64,000 nucleotides of DNA from Coenobita brevimanus (taxonomy: Eukaryota; Arthropoda; Malacostraca; Decapoda; Coenobitidae), in contig CM064683.1 in assembly GCA_032717465.1 (NCBI GenBank), positions 39,955,183 through 40,019,182 on the forward strand, given 5' to 3'. Within the stretch, counting starts at the first letter, position 1, and each line of letters begins with the position of its first letter. This document shows positions 24,401-35,730 of this stretch, in pieces. Below the pieces are notes generated by a model. The model worked only from the letters and a program-made list of their open reading frames with translations, was not told the origin of the DNA and searched no databases. Made by a program: the position numbers and the translations under genes.

Positions 24401-24770
24401 TTACATCACAGCCAGCACTACATTACAACATCACAAGCTACAAGAGAGGTAGGAGGCCAGATGAATTAAGATGCAGCGGCCTGGGGCTCTACTGCAGCTC
24501 TACCCAGGTCACACCTTCACGGGTCTTCATCGTTTACTTTTCTTACGATATCTTTTTCGTTCATTTGTTTCCTATGTTTCTTACGTCCCCCATTTTCTTC
24601 GTTCACCTTTCTTTTCTTTTTTTCATCTTCCTTCTCATTCCTTACACTCTTGCTCTCTTTCCTCTCTGTCTTTCTTATATCTTTCTTTTCATGTTTTTTT
24701 TCTTTTCCTCTTTTCCCTCTGATTGTCTTTATTGATTTTATTCTTTCATTCTCCTCCATATTTCAGCACT
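24401..24770 (+). repeat. Composite repeat unit (module at 24401-24520)
   Basis: The module has acattacatcacagccagca, acatcacaagctacaagaga, ggtaggaggccagatgaatt and gcagcggcctggggctctac, closely following the unit at 17340-17466. A polypyrimidine tract follows to about 24760. Confidence 0.8.
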
Positions 24771-25080
24771 ACATGCTACAAGAGAGGCAGAATGCGAGAT
24801 GAAGTTAGATGGACCTGCCTGGGACTATAGGTGTACTTGTATCAAGTTAACGCCCTTACCATTTACGCTTCACGTTCCAACCTTATCTATATTCTTTCCT
24901 TCTTCACTTTTGATTTCATTTCGTCCCATTTATTTCTCTCATTCTACAGTACTTTCTTTCCCATCTCTTCCTTATACTTAGTCCTCCCGTTCCCCTTTTG
25001 ACATTTCCTTTCATTCCAGCCATCTTTTTCTTCTTTTGGTTTCTTTCTCCATTCATTATGTTTTATCTACTTTCTTCACT
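24771..25080 (+). repeat. Composite repeat unit (module at 24763-24850)
   Basis: Has cagcactacatgctacaaga, gaggcagaatgcgagatgaa and ggacctgcctgggactatag, then a T/C-rich tract. It is a more diverged module. Confidence 0.7.
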
Positions 25081-25510
25081 GTATTATTGTAATAAAACAA
25101 CAAGGGAAGAAGGAGCCAAGGTGAAGTAAGGTGGAACGACCAGGGACTCTGATAAAGGTGTCCGGAGTCCCACCCCATGAGGTCCATACTGACTCCCTTA
25201 TTCATTTTTTCTTCTTTCCTTTCTCCTTCATTTACTTTCGTATTTTGCCTGATATACTCCTTTTGTTTTTTCATCTTCTCTCCTTCATTCTTTTTCTTCC
25301 CTTCTTCTTGGTCTTCTTTTTTATTCCTTTCTTCTTTCTCTTTTTCATTCACTTTTCCTTTTTACCTTTGCATTTCGGTCTCGTGGTCTTTGGCTTTTGT
25401 TTTTTGTTTTTTTCAATATTTCACTCATTTAAAAAAATACAATGTCGTGCCGTTATTCATCCTTATTTTATAAATTTTCCTCATTTCTTACTGTCTTCAT
25501 CCCTTCTTTC
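25081..25510 (+). repeat. Composite repeat unit (module at 25080-25170)
   Basis: Has aacaacaagggaagaaggag, ccaaggtgaagtaaggtgga and ctctgataaaggtgtccgga, then T/C-rich sequence. It belongs to the same sub-type as unit L5 (ccaaggtgaag word), but without tandem amplification. Confidence 0.72.
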
Positions 25511-26063
25511 TGAGTTATATTACAGTATCACATACTATATGAGAGGAAAGAGGCAAGATGAAGCAAGATTATTATCATCAAAACTAATTTATTAGACATC
25601 ACCATAGTGCTTACTACCACAATCATTGCAACCATCATCATCATCATCATCATCATGATCGCTATCATTATGTATTTAGTTAAACTCATTCTCTGCTAAA
25701 TCACTATCACCATAACCATAATGCTGATAATCTCTAGCACCATTACCTACAATAGATCAAAGTCAGCACACTCTTACAGTACCACAATCTAGAGGGAGTA
25801 GGCGAGATAAAGTAAGGTGCAGCGGCCTCCAACTCAACTACAGTCCTAACAAGTTTGAACTTTGCCGCAGATATCTCCCTTCTTATTTTTTCTTTGTTTA
25901 TTTTATTGTGGTTTCTTTTACCTTTATTTCTTTAATGATTTATTCATTTTTTCTTTGGTTATTATTATCGCTTCATTCTTATGTCCTATCTCCTCCCTTT
26001 TTTCCTCATCTCTTCTTTCTCTTAGTCATTTCCATTTTCCTTGTTTCGTCCTCCATTCTTAAC

Positions 26064-26068
<5 letters not shown>
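25511..26068 (+). repeat. Composite repeat units (modules at 25515-25575 and 25780-25860)
   Basis: First module: gagaggaaagaggcaagatg, broken off at gcaaga. Second: ctagagggagtaggcgagat, aaagtaaggtgcagcggcct. They are separated by atc/acc triplets (25575-25740) and followed by a T/C-rich tract. Confidence 0.7.

Positions 26069-26114
<46 letters not shown>
26069..26114. repeat. (CT)n microsatellite
   Basis: About 23 CT units growing out of the polypyrimidine spacer. Confidence 0.95.
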
Positions 26115-26116
<2 letters not shown>

Positions 26117-26329
26117 CTGCCTGTTCATATTTGTCTGTCTCTTCATCATGCGTGGGAGAGAAGCATCCGTGTGTGTTTTTTAAGTAATGGCAACCATGTA
26201 CAGGATTTTCTGTGAATAAAGTGAATGTTTGTTTTTCAGAAAGTAAACATTTTCCCAGTGCAAGTAGAGATTTGACCACACTGTAGCTTAGGTAGTATTT
26301 GGGGATAATTTAGCAAAATTTGCCGGTAA

Positions 26330-26830
26330 ATCATCTAAATATCAGTACCAACCTACCCTACACCACCATCCTCATCACTGACCCTGCCACCACAGTCACC
26401 AGTATCACCATCATCATTATCCTGATAGCCACCATTGTTATCATGACCATAATTATTATTATCCATACAGCTTACAATATTTACAGTCTGCCTTAAACAT
26501 TATCACCTCCATCACCATTATCATCACCTCCACTATCATCATAATCATCATCATCACAGTCATTATCACTGTCACCACCATCATCTGCTGCTTAGACTTG
26601 GACATTACTGCATATTACAGCAACACAAGCTACAAGAAAAGTAGGAGGAAAGATGAAGTAAGGTGGAGCGGCCTGGAACAGGTGTACCGGTTCGACGCAC
26701 TTCAGTGCCTTTCCTCCTTTCCTTTCTTTTATCATTGTTTATTTGTCTTATGCTTTTGGTCTCCCCACTTTACTGCTGTATTTCCTCCGTTTTTTTTTTC
26801 TTCCTTGGCGTCAATTCCATATTTTCCCAC
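26330..26830 (+). repeat. (ATC/ACC)n plus composite module (26605-26700)
   Basis: Degenerate atc/acc triplets at 26360-26580 precede a module: acagcaacacaagctacaag, ggaaagatgaagtaaggtgg, agcggcctggaacaggtgta. The order triplets-module-pyrimidine tract matches unit L2. Confidence 0.78.
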
Positions 26831-27109
26831 CAATTCGCCCATTTCCTTCAAGACTTTCGCAGATTCATGGCGAGAAGCAGGTCACGCGATCGACGAACGA
26901 ACATGCTTAATCTCAACTTATTTGTTCTTATATCTCAAATTCTCCCTATCCATGTTTCAGTGAGACAAAGTAAAGATGGTTGGAAACATGATGACTGGAA
27001 GTGTGATTTTTTTTTTTTTTTTTTTTTGTGCACTTTGATAAAATAGCTTTCATTAATATTGTATTTTCCAATTTGAAATTTCTGGATACTACTTCACCCC
27101 CTACTCTAT

Positions 27110-27310
27110 GTCTGTTTGTCTGTCTGTCTGCCTCTGAATATACCGATGTCAAAACTACATTATATCCAGAACTACAACCCCTTCAATACGATGATGTAAT
27201 TTATATATCATTCTTGCTACCTAAAGGCAGTTTTATTCAGCTACGAGTCCCAATAGAGCAGGAGTTAATGTAGACGATACCCAACCGCTCCAGTTGCAAT
27301 AGTCTGCCCG
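27110..27310 (+). repeat. Inverted-repeat marker segment, left copy
   Basis: This pairs with the reverse complement of 31375-31640. Shared landmarks: cttcaatacgatgatgtaat, cagttttattcag, agcaggagttaatgtagacg, atacccaaccgctccagttg and ctgccc. It is balanced in composition and unlike the triplet and pyrimidine parts, so it supports a true inverted duplication rather than chance similarity of simple sequence. Confidence 0.82.
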
Positions 27311-28045
27311 AAGCTGCATAAATGGAAAAATAACATGAGATGTGACTGAGCTGAGGCGAACGGCCTGGGTCTCTACCAGAGGTTAGCAGTTCAAGGCCGT
27401 CAGGACAAGCCTCCTTTTTATGTCATTATTGTCTTAACCATCACCATACCGTTATCATCATCATTATCAAAACCAGTCTACATGACCATTGAACCTTATT
27501 AACACACTCCATCAATGAGCTAAGATCTAAGTTTTTTTTTCACTAACATGATCATCATCACCACTGAGTCATTACCGTTACTGGTGGGTAATCATCATCA
27601 TCAAGCTACATCACTATTCAAAATCAAAAGCACCATAGATATCACTGGTTGTGCAGAACTATCTTTTTTCATCATTATGTCATCATCACCATCATCATGA
27701 TCACCATCATCGTCGTAAATTTCCCTACGGTCATTATCATCATCATCAATAATCTGCAACCACCAACATCGTTACCACCACCACAGTCATCACCGTCGTC
27801 ATCAAATTCTTTCTTTTTTGTTCTCTTTTCTTCCACAATATAATTCATCATTACAAGCTAGAAGGAGTAGTAGGTGGTGTCCACCATCATCCACTCATAT
27901 GATGTAGAGCTGCCTACTTGTCCTTCACCTTTATGATTCTTTTTCTGTTACATTCATGTATCATGTTACTTCTGTTAACGTTTTTTCTGCTTTAGGCGAC
28001 TCTTCACTGAGAGACAAGTTAAAAGTTTTTCTTTAACTCAAGAAG
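27311..28045 (+). repeat. Diverged composite modules and (ATC)n, near the centre of the inversion
   Basis: A worn module at 27325-27400 (gaggcgaacggcctgggtct), atc/acc triplets at 27430-27790, and a last worn module at 27845-27880 (attacaagctagaaggagta). It is the last forward-oriented material before the direction changes. Confidence 0.55.
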
Positions 28046-28110
28046 CCATTTACAACGATGGGTAGTAACCATATAACCAAATAGCGGGATGATGTAATGC
28101 CTACAGGTAC
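28046..28110 (+). repeat. SINE head fragment
   Basis: ccatttacaacgatgggtag followed by taaccatataacc matches the head of the SINE at 38440 and, reversed, parts of the elements at 47.9 and 50.6 kb. Confidence 0.6.
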
Positions 28111-28119
28111 CCCTTTTAA

Positions 28120-28240
28120 CAGGGCTGGGCAAGATCCGGTTCTGGAACCGGTTCCATCGGATCCTAATAAACTACCGTGAAACCGAATACCTGGACAGGA
28201 ACCGGTTCCTCTGAACGGAGCCTCAGACTCGGACTTAGAG
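28120..28240 (+). mobile_element. Possible hAT-type element end
   Basis: Starts cagggctgggcaagatccgg and carries the palindrome ggaaccggttcc, both reminiscent of hAT-family termini. I cannot find the other end or a TSD, so it may be a truncated end or chance. Confidence 0.35.
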
Positions 28241-28284
28241 AATTATGCTTTGTTTCTTAGGCATATGTATCCTCTGAAAGTAAT

Positions 28285-28815
28285 AAAATATCTATCAATA
28301 TCTATTGCCAGAAGCTTTACTCCCGTAAGGGGTGGCCACAGATAAATCGCCTCTATGTCGTCCTGTCCCCCGCCATTTCACTGCCCTGTTCCCAGCTCAC
28401 ACCCTCCTGTCTCATATACCTCTCAGCTCCATCCCTTCATCTCATCATTGGCCTCCCCCTCCCTTTTTCCACCCCCCCCCCCGCACCTCACTCACATACA
28501 CTCTCCTCGTCAGTCTCTCGCTCTCCATTCTCTCCACATGGCCAAACCACCTCATTGTGTTTCTCCTAACGCTTCCTATCACATCCACATCCACACCACA
28601 ACGCTCCTTCACTTCCTCATTTGTCAGTCTGTCTCTTCATGTGACCCCACAGGCTCCTCTCAAATAACTCATTTCCATTGCTCTCACTCTTCATTTCTGT
28701 CCCTCCAACAAAGTCCAAGCTTCACTTCCATGCGTTAGAGTTGGTATCACAATATTATCATGTAACTTCTCCCCTTCCATGCTCACTGTCCTGTTTCTTA
28801 ACACTGCTTTCAAAG
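28285..28815 (-). mobile_element. RTE-like LINE, copy 3 (3' end only)
   Basis: Colinear with the 3' 530 bp of the copies at 3.1 and 6.5 kb: tail (AGAT-like)-attgccagaagctttactcc-cgtaaggggtggccac, then the antisense of the YGSEAWTLLEGQK block at 28720-28760. It stops abruptly near 28812 within the 'AVLRNRTVSMEGE' region, so it is strongly 5'-truncated. It sits at the centre between the two arms. Confidence 0.85.
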
Positions 28816-29100
28816 AAAGAAAATTTATTTCCAAAAAAAAAAAAAATGAAAGGACAGAAGAAATACAAACAAGAGACAGTGGACAATAAACGAAAAAGGA
28901 AGGGCAGGAAAAAAAGAACATGGAAAAAAAAAAGAAATGAAAAGGAGCAACTGGTGCAAAGAGGGTTGAACTCCAAACACCTTCATTTATGTCCCAGGTG
29001 GCTCCACCCTACTTCACCTTGGCTCCTACTTCTCTTGTTGCTTTGTTGTTGTAATATAGTGAACAAAGACAGTCGGGAGGGATAAAGAAACTGAGTGAGC
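28816..29100 (-). repeat. Composite repeat unit R5 (right arm partner of L5)
   Basis: The first reversed module. The minus strand gives tctttgttcactatattaca, acaagagaagtaggagccaa, ggtgaagtagggtggagcca, cctgggacataaatgaaggt. It holds a single copy of the segment that is repeated eight times at 23461-23697. 28816-28980 is A/G-rich. Confidence 0.88.
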
Positions 29101-29500
29101 AGAAAATGATAAATTAGAGGGAGAGAAAGGAAACGAAACAATGAATGAAAAGAGAAAAGGGAAAGAAGGAAAGGAATGGACAAGCATGATAGAAAATGGG
29201 AAATAAGGAAGGAAACTGAAAAAAACAAAACAAAAGGAAAGAAGAAGACGAGAATGATGCAAAATGTGAAATGTAGAACAAGGATAGACAGTAATGTGGT
29301 AATGAATGAAGGAGGTATAAATGGTACAGGTGTTATCTGAGTACACCTGTAGCAGTGTCCCAGGCCGCTCCACCTTGCTTCATCTCGCCTCCTACCTCTT
29401 GTACCTTGTGATGCTGTAATATTGACGAGAAAGGCAGAAAGACAGGAAACGGAACAGAAAAGAATAAAATGAAAAAATGAAAAAGAGAGGAAGAATATCA
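29101..29500 (-). repeat. Composite repeat unit R4 (right arm partner of L4), with LINE-free empty site
   Basis: The reverse complement of 29170-29430 matches 18547-18760 at roughly 90%. Between this unit and R5 there are only about 90 bp of purine-rich DNA on the plus strand, where the left arm has 4.5 kb of LINE. This is the paralogous pre-insertion site. Confidence 0.9.
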
Positions 29501-30375
29501 AAGTTAAAGATTTAAATGTCTAAGCTAAAAGACTAAGGAATATTAAAAAAAAAAAATAAGAAAAGAAGAGATAAAAAAGGAGAAATTTCAAAACCCAACA
29601 AAGAAATATGGAAATAGATAGGAGGACGAATGAAAATAAACACGTAAAACAGGATGTGTAAAGGTATGATGTGGAAGTGTAGACAGGTATAGTAGTGCCA
29701 GGCCGCTCTTCCTATCTCCATATCGCTTCCTGCCTCCCTGGGTGTTTATAATGCTTTAATACTCTGACCATTTTAACGACTTATAATTGCCATTTCTCCA
29801 TATTGGTTCCTGAGCTATAACAAGATATAGAGACAAGAGTATGGTGCAGTACTCTGTCTGCTTAAACATGGTGCAAGATCGCCATCTCTCAGTCTTGCTT
29901 GCTGAGCCAGAACAACGATTAACACTGGATATCTTGCCATATTCTCTCCAGCTTAACATAACCTAAAATTACCAGGTCTCCAACGTTAATGCTGAGCCGT
30001 AACAAAGGACACTAGAATATGGTCCTGGTCATAAAGAAGCGTCTACTGGAAGGATGTAGAGCCGTAGTAATCTTAATCTTCCAGTGAGCTACGGGAGTCA
30101 CTGCAAAATGACGAAAACCTTTACCAAGATGAGGTGGACGAACTGTAGTGGTGGCCTAGATCTAACGTAGCTATTGGTGATGGTCGTGGTGATTAATGTG
30201 TAGGTGATGAAACAAGTGAATGGATAATGATGATAATGATTGTGCGAATAATGATGGTGGTTATAATGACAGTGATGGTGATGGAGCTTGGTTATGATGA
30301 AAATGATAATGAGTAATGAAGATGGTGATGATGATGATGATGATGATAGTGATGATAATGATGAAGATAATTAGT
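29501..30375 (-). repeat. Segmental duplication, copy 1 (direct partner at 42690-43730)
   Basis: Shares with 42690-43730, in the same orientation: caggatgtgtaaaggt, gtggaagtgtagacaggt, tgtttataatgctttaat, taacataacctaaaattacc, aggtctccaacgt, actgcaaaatgacgaaaacc, gaggtggacgaactgtagt, then a (gat)n-rich end. It includes a reversed module (29675-29755) whose flank also pairs with 18295-18360. No gene. Confidence 0.88.
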
Positions 30376-31374
30376 GTGCTAATGGTAATGATGGTGATCT
30401 GTACAAGTAAGGAAGATAATAACCTTACTTCATCTCACATCCTACTTCTCATGTAGATTGTGATATAATGTAACGTAAAGAGAGAACACAGAGGAGAAAG
30501 AGAGAATATAAGATATAAGTAAACAGAAATGGAGGACACTGAAATAAAACTGATACTGGAGAAATGAAACGGGAAAAAATGGCTAAATAAAGGAAAAAAG
30601 TAAAGGAGGAGAAAAAGAACACAGTGAAAAACAACAACTGGGAAAGGAGACAAAACTAAAAAAATATCTTAAAAAACAAAAGGCGTAAAGACAGAAAATA
30701 AAAAAAAGAAAAATAAAGGAGAGGATGGTTAAGTAAAAATAAAAGTGTAATAAATGAATGGAGGTTGTAACAGTCCAGGTGTAGTGGAGTGCCAGGCCGC
30801 TGCACCTTACTTCATATCCCCTCCCACCTCTCTTGTACCTTGTGATGATGTACTATAATGCAGAAGAAAAGACAACTGGAAAGAAAGAAAATGATGATGA
30901 TGATAATGATGATGATGATCATGATGACTGTGGCGGTGATAATGATACTGGTTATTGCTTTTTATTGATGGCGATAATCATGATTATAAGGAAGCTGATG
31001 ATGATGTTGATAAACAAGCAGCTCATCTACACAGTCAGTAATTGCAATGGCGTTAGTGATGCTAAATAGTGATGTGGGTTAACTCTGATCATGATGATGA
31101 TAATGATGACAGCGGTGGTGGGAAAGAATAATTACAACGGAAATGTATCTTGATGTCAACCTGCAGCGGTGAATGTGTTCGTGATGCGTTAGTGATGCTA
31201 ACAAGTGATGTAGGTTAATTGTGGTGATGATGTTGATGATGATTATTGTAATGGTGAGAAAGATAATAACGACAAAACAAAGGAGATGCCTTGGTGGCCA
31301 TGAACTCCTGGCCTCTGGTGCATCGACCCTTGCCGTTCGACTGTACTTTTTTGTTATTCACTGTATTTTTCTAA
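30376..31374 (-). repeat. Composite repeat units (modules at 30425-30475 and 30770-30860) with (gat)n
   Basis: Reversed modules: ccttacttcatctcacatcc and gtgccaggccgctgcacctt. They are separated by A/G-rich sequence (30480-30760) and followed by degenerate gat triplets (30880-31260), which mirrors the left-arm order. Confidence 0.75.
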
Positions 31375-31640
31375 TGTCCACAGGATTTCATGCATGTATC
31401 TTAGGGCAGAGTTCTGTAACTGGAGGGGTTGGGTATCGTCTACATTAACACGTGCCCTACTAGGGGGATGTTACCTGAATAAAATCGTAGGTGATACCAA
31501 GAGTAAATCATAAATCACGTCATCGTACTGAAGGTAAATGATGTCGATAGAGCAAACGCCGGCCACCTGATGTCCAGCTGTAGGAGATACATAGATAAAT
31601 ACATTGAAATATTTACAGATGGATGTATTGACAGATAGAT
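31375..31640 (-). repeat. Inverted-repeat marker segment, right copy
   Basis: The reverse complement matches 27110-27310 (cttcagtacgatgacgtgat, gttaatgtagacgataccca, acccctccagtt). A short (gata)n lies at 31636-31662. Confidence 0.82.
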
Positions 31641-32180
31641 AGACAGACAGATAGATAGATAGGCTAGATGGAAGATGGATAATGAAAAGAAAAGCAATGA
31701 AAGGCAAGAAAATTAAGGCAGAAAAGGAGCAAAAGGTATATAAATAATGAACGAAAATAAAAGCAGGTAAAGGTTAGATCTGAGTGCAGGTGCAGTAGAA
31801 TCCCAGACCTCGCCACCTTACTTCATCTTGCCTCTAACCTCTCTTGTAGCGTGTGATGATGTAATATAGTGGTGAATTTGATCTGATGTGGCTAACAGTG
31901 GTGGTGATAGCGATGATGATGATGATGACGGTAATATACGTTAATTATGATGGCTATGAAGGTGACGGTTTTCTAGTTTGTTTATCAAGTACAGGTTAAC
32001 ACAGACCATGATACTTGCACTTCCTCTCGCCTTCTACCTTTCTTGTAACTTGTGAAGCTGTAATATAACGGGAAAAAATGGTCAGCCAAAAGAAAAAAAA
32101 GAAAAAAAAAGAAAAGGCATGAATAAAACAAATTAAAGTAAAAGATAAAAAGTAGTTAAAAAAGAAAAAGAACTATCAAT
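31641..32180 (-). repeat. Composite repeat units (modules at 31785-31870 and 32005-32065)
   Basis: Reversed modules: ccttacttcatcttgcctct, aacctctcttgtagcgtgtg, and ctcgccttctacctttcttg. A (gat)n segment lies between them. The second is cut a little before the CR1-like LINE. Confidence 0.75.
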
Positions 32181-32184
32181 AGGA

Positions 32185-32500
32185 TACAAAGCACGGATTC
32201 AGGCAAGGACGATCCTGCCTCACAAAGTTGTTGACATTCTTCTCGGAAGTCTATGAGGCAGTAGAAAGCGATACAACTTACGATATTAATTATCTGGACT
32301 TTAGTAAAACTTTTGATAGGGTCCCACACGAAAGGTTAATTAGAGGGGTTCGAACACACGGTATAGACGGCGATATCTAAACATGGATGGAATCGTGGCT
32401 GAAGGAACGAAATCAGAGAGTATTAATAAATGGAACTAAGTCGGATTGGGGATTAGTAACCAGCGGTGTTCCACATAGTTCAGTAGGGTACTCGGTCCCT

Positions 32501-32553
<53 letters not shown>

Positions 32554-33700
32554 CAAGACTTACGAATCCGTAGCAGTATTAGCAAATTAGCCGATTACAC
32601 AAAAATAGGGGTATCATTAACTAGACTGACGATTGCCATATCTTACAAAATGACCTCGATATATTGTCCAAATGGTCTAAAAATTGGCAAATGGAATAAA
32701 ACGTTGAAAAATATAAAGTACTTAACGTAGGCAAGACCATTGGAGATACTAAATTCAACTTAGATAACAAAGAAATTAGTTAATAGGAATGCGAGAGAGA
32801 TCTAGGAGTTATGGTTAGTAAAGACCTCAGACCAAGGCAACAGTGTATCAGTGCAGGAAGTAAAGCAAATAGGGTCCTAGGATTTATTTTGCGAAGCGTG
32901 AGCAATAGGACATCTGAAGTAATATTACAACTTTATCTAGCATTAGTGAGGCCAAATTTCGACTACGCCATGCAATTTTGGTGTCAGTACCATAGCACAG
33001 ACATAAAATCCTTAGAAAATGTACAGAGTCGAATGACAAAAATGATTCTTGATGTTCGGCACCTTTCATATTATGAAGACAGACTAAAAAGACTAAATCT
33101 GCACTCACTAGAAAGGCGTAGAGTAAAGGGAGACTTAATTGAGGTGTTTAAGTGGATGAAGGGAGTAAATAAAGGGGATACCAGCAAGGTACTTAAAGTG
33201 AGCATACAGGATAGAACTAGAAATTATGGTTTCAGACTAGGCAAATTCTGTTTTAATAAGGAAATGGGTAGCAATTGGTTTGGGAGCAGAGTAGTAGATG
33301 AAAGGAATAAGCTACGTAGTACTGTCATTGCTGCCCCTTCAATTGAGAGTTTCAAGCACAGGCTAGATAAACATATTTCAAATAAGAGGTGGGCATAAAA
33401 AATATCTCATAACCAGTATTAATCCTTTTTTTTCTCCTTTTCAGGATACACTACGATAGTCTCTTTTTCTCCTTTCACACTTTCCTATAAAATGTCCACG
33501 CCAGTTTTTCTATACTGCGTGGTGTAACTTCTGACTTTTTACTGCCGCTTCGGCTGAAGGATTTTGAGGGCAGGGGAGGACCTTCTCCTTTGCCATCCTT
33601 ATCTCATTTTAGTTTTTCAGTCACTGTTCTAGGAGCTCCCTACCATGGGCCAACCAACCTGCTGTAGTTATCCACTCTTATTATGTTCTTATGTTCAAAG
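32185..33700 (+). mobile_element. CR1-like LINE, 3' portion, RT domain disrupted by a (TA)n expansion
   Basis: The plus strand reads HGFRQGRSCLTKLLTFF, NYLDFSKTFDRVPHERLIRG (catalytic Asp of motif A present), WLKERNQRVLINGTKSDWG and LVTSGVPHSSVG. The next codons, normally the LFxIYINDL region, are replaced by a (TA)n tract at 32504-32550. The frame recovers at NDQDLRIRSSISKLADYTKI, where the usual FADDT has become LADYT. A 195-residue C-terminal piece follows (32811-33398: DLRPRQQCISAGSKANRVLG, ALVRPNFDYAMQFW, RRRVKGDLIEVFKWMKG, NKLRSTVIAAPSIESFKHRL). The 3' end is a short tandem tail of the type ttatgttc at 33682-33698, usual for CR1. A stop at about 32378 and the lost catalytic residue make it inactive. 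5'-truncated. Confidence 0.92.
32504..32550. repeat. (TA)n microsatellite inside the CR1 RT domain
   Basis: About 23 TA units exactly where CR1 elements encode the Ile-Tyr-Ile-Asn stretch, so the tract probably grew from those codons. Confidence 0.95.
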
Positions 33701-33945
33701 AAGAAAAAAAAACGAATGAAAAGAAGAAAGAAATGAAGTAGATCAGGATTCAGAAATAGTGTGAACGAAAAAAGATAGAAGAAAAAACAAAGGATATGAG
33801 AAAAATGCACCAGTAAAGGAACATCTTGTTGATTACGGTGGAACTGCAGACACCTATATTTGTGTGCCAGGCCGCTACACCTTACTTGATACTGACTACT
33901 ACTTCCCTTGATCAATTATTGCTGCTATATCTAATGAAGAAAGAA

Positions 33946-33989
<44 letters not shown>

Positions 33990-34458
33990 TAAGGAGAAAT
34001 AAAATGGAAAGAAGAAAGAAAACAGATGGAATGAAAAGGAGAAAGAATGAAGAAATGGGAAAGGAAATGGGAAGAAAAGGAAAGGAGGAAGGAAACTGGT
34101 AAAGAAATAGGCAGATATGATGAAAGAGAAAGAAGCAAATTATGAAATGAAGGAAAAGGAAAGAAAGACAGGGAGAAAGAACGAAACGAGATAAAACGGC
34201 AAAGGTGTTAAGTTGGTACAGGTGTAGTGGAGTTCCAGGCCGCTCCACCTGACTTCATCTTGCCTCTTACCTCTCGTGTTTCTTATGGCGTTAGTGGTGA
34301 AGGCAAGGACGAAAGTAAACGAGCTATAAAGAAAATAAAGTAACAGAATAAAAATGAGAGGATAGAAACAAGAAAATATTATAGGAAATGAAAGAATGAT
34401 CCCCCTATAATAAGTAATATTATTACGAAAGAGGAAGGAGAAAGTAAAGACATTTTGA
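33701..34458 (-). repeat. Composite repeat units (modules at 33835-33935 and R3 at 34195-34290)
   Basis: Reversed modules: gtgccaggccgctacacctt and gagttccaggccgctccacc followed by tgacttcatcttgcctctta. The second pairs with 17700-17757. A/G-rich spacers lie between them, with (GA)n at 33948-33985. Confidence 0.8.
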
Positions 34459-34756
34459 ACTAGAATGGCACTCAGTAGAGCGCATACCTCCGCCATCAAC
34501 ATCCATGCAATATTCACTAAAAAATTTACGAAAATGTCGAAAAAAGCCCTATCTCGCAATGTTAAAGGATGTGAAAAAAAAATCCTGGATCCGCACCTTT
34601 ATCCGGATCCGCACCAAAATTTATTGGAGATTCTCCTATCAAGTTTTGTGGAAATCCGTCCAGTACTTTTTGTATGATTTTCCTCACAAACCAACCAAAG
34701 AACAAAAAAACAAACGGACAGGGGTGAAAACATAACCTCCTTGGCGGAGGTTATGA
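34459..34756. mobile_element. Short non-autonomous repeat with 10 bp terminal hairpin
   Basis: Starts actagaatggcactcagtag with acctccgcca, contains the tandem word ggatccgcacc twice, and ends with a perfect hairpin: cataacctcc (34731-34740), loop ttggc, ggaggttatg (34746-34755). The word gcggaggt occurs at both ends in opposite orientation. I recognise the general sequence as a repeat that occurs widely in invertebrate genomes but cannot name its class with confidence. It splits the A/G-rich spacer of the right arm. Confidence 0.65.
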
Positions 34757-35730
34757 AAAGAAAAAAAAAGTGAGAAATAAGAGTGAGAGAAAGAATAGAG
34801 AAAATACATATAAAGGAATGGAAAAGAGGAATAAAGAAAAGGAGGCGTATTAGACCTCAGTACAGGTGTAGTAGAGTCGTAGGCCGTTGCACCTTACTTC
34901 ATCTCGCCTCCTACCTCTCTTGTAGCTTGTGATGCTGTAATATAGTGGTGGCTGTGATCTAAGGTAGCTAATGCTGGTAACAATGATGATGATGATGACG
35001 ATGACGATGATGATGAGGAGGAGGAGGATAATCGATATGATTATGGCGCTGGTGATGCATGTTACAGCTGACGATTATAGTGTGATTATTTGAATAACGA
35101 TGATAATACTGATGATGCTGGTGCTGGTGGTGGTGGTGGTGGTGTGTGATAACTGTGATATGCTACAGATTATTAAATAGATTATGATGTTGGTGGATAT
35201 GATGATGGTGATGTAGGTTACAAATGACGAGTATAATGTAAAATGTATGGATGATGGTGATGATGATGATGATGCTATGCAACAGATCACTTAAGTTAAT
35301 GATTATCTTATTTCATCTAGACTCTCCCATCAATTTGTATCTTGTGATGCTCTGATGTAATAGGAAAAGTAAGAATGGAGAAAGAGAGAAGAATAAAGAA
35401 TGATATCAAGAACGCCATTAAAAAAAAAAAAAGTAGGAAAAACAGTAAAGAAATTTAAAAGTATGTATATAAAGCAAACAGAAAATCTGTAAAGAATGGG
35501 GGGTCTTAAAGGGAAAGTAAGAAAGAGAGACGGATGAAAAGAAGATAAAATGGAGAAAGGGATAAAGCACTGTAATAAAAACCTAATGATGGAAAAAAAG
35601 AAGAGCAGATAATGTGGAAAGAACGAAAGAAAGGATAAAGAAAAGAAAAAGGAATGTAACCGAAAAAAGAAAGATAAGAGTGATAGAACTGAAATAAGAA
35701 TTGAAAAGGAGCATCATCTAAATCGAATTG
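34757..35730 (-). repeat. Composite repeat unit R2 (partner of L2) and a worn module
   Basis: Module at 34850-34945 (gccgttgcaccttacttcat, ctcgcctcctacctctcttg, tagcttgtgatgctgtaata) followed by gtggctgtgatctaaggtag and (gat)n: the reverse complement of unit L2 in both sequence and order. A worn module lies at 35310-35360 (cttatttcatctagactctc). The rest is A/G-rich. Confidence 0.88.

Noticed and set aside
29756..30000. Gene suggested by balanced composition and a 67-residue frame
   Set aside because: The segment is duplicated at 43.0-43.3 kb without conservation of the frame, so it behaves as non-coding repeat.
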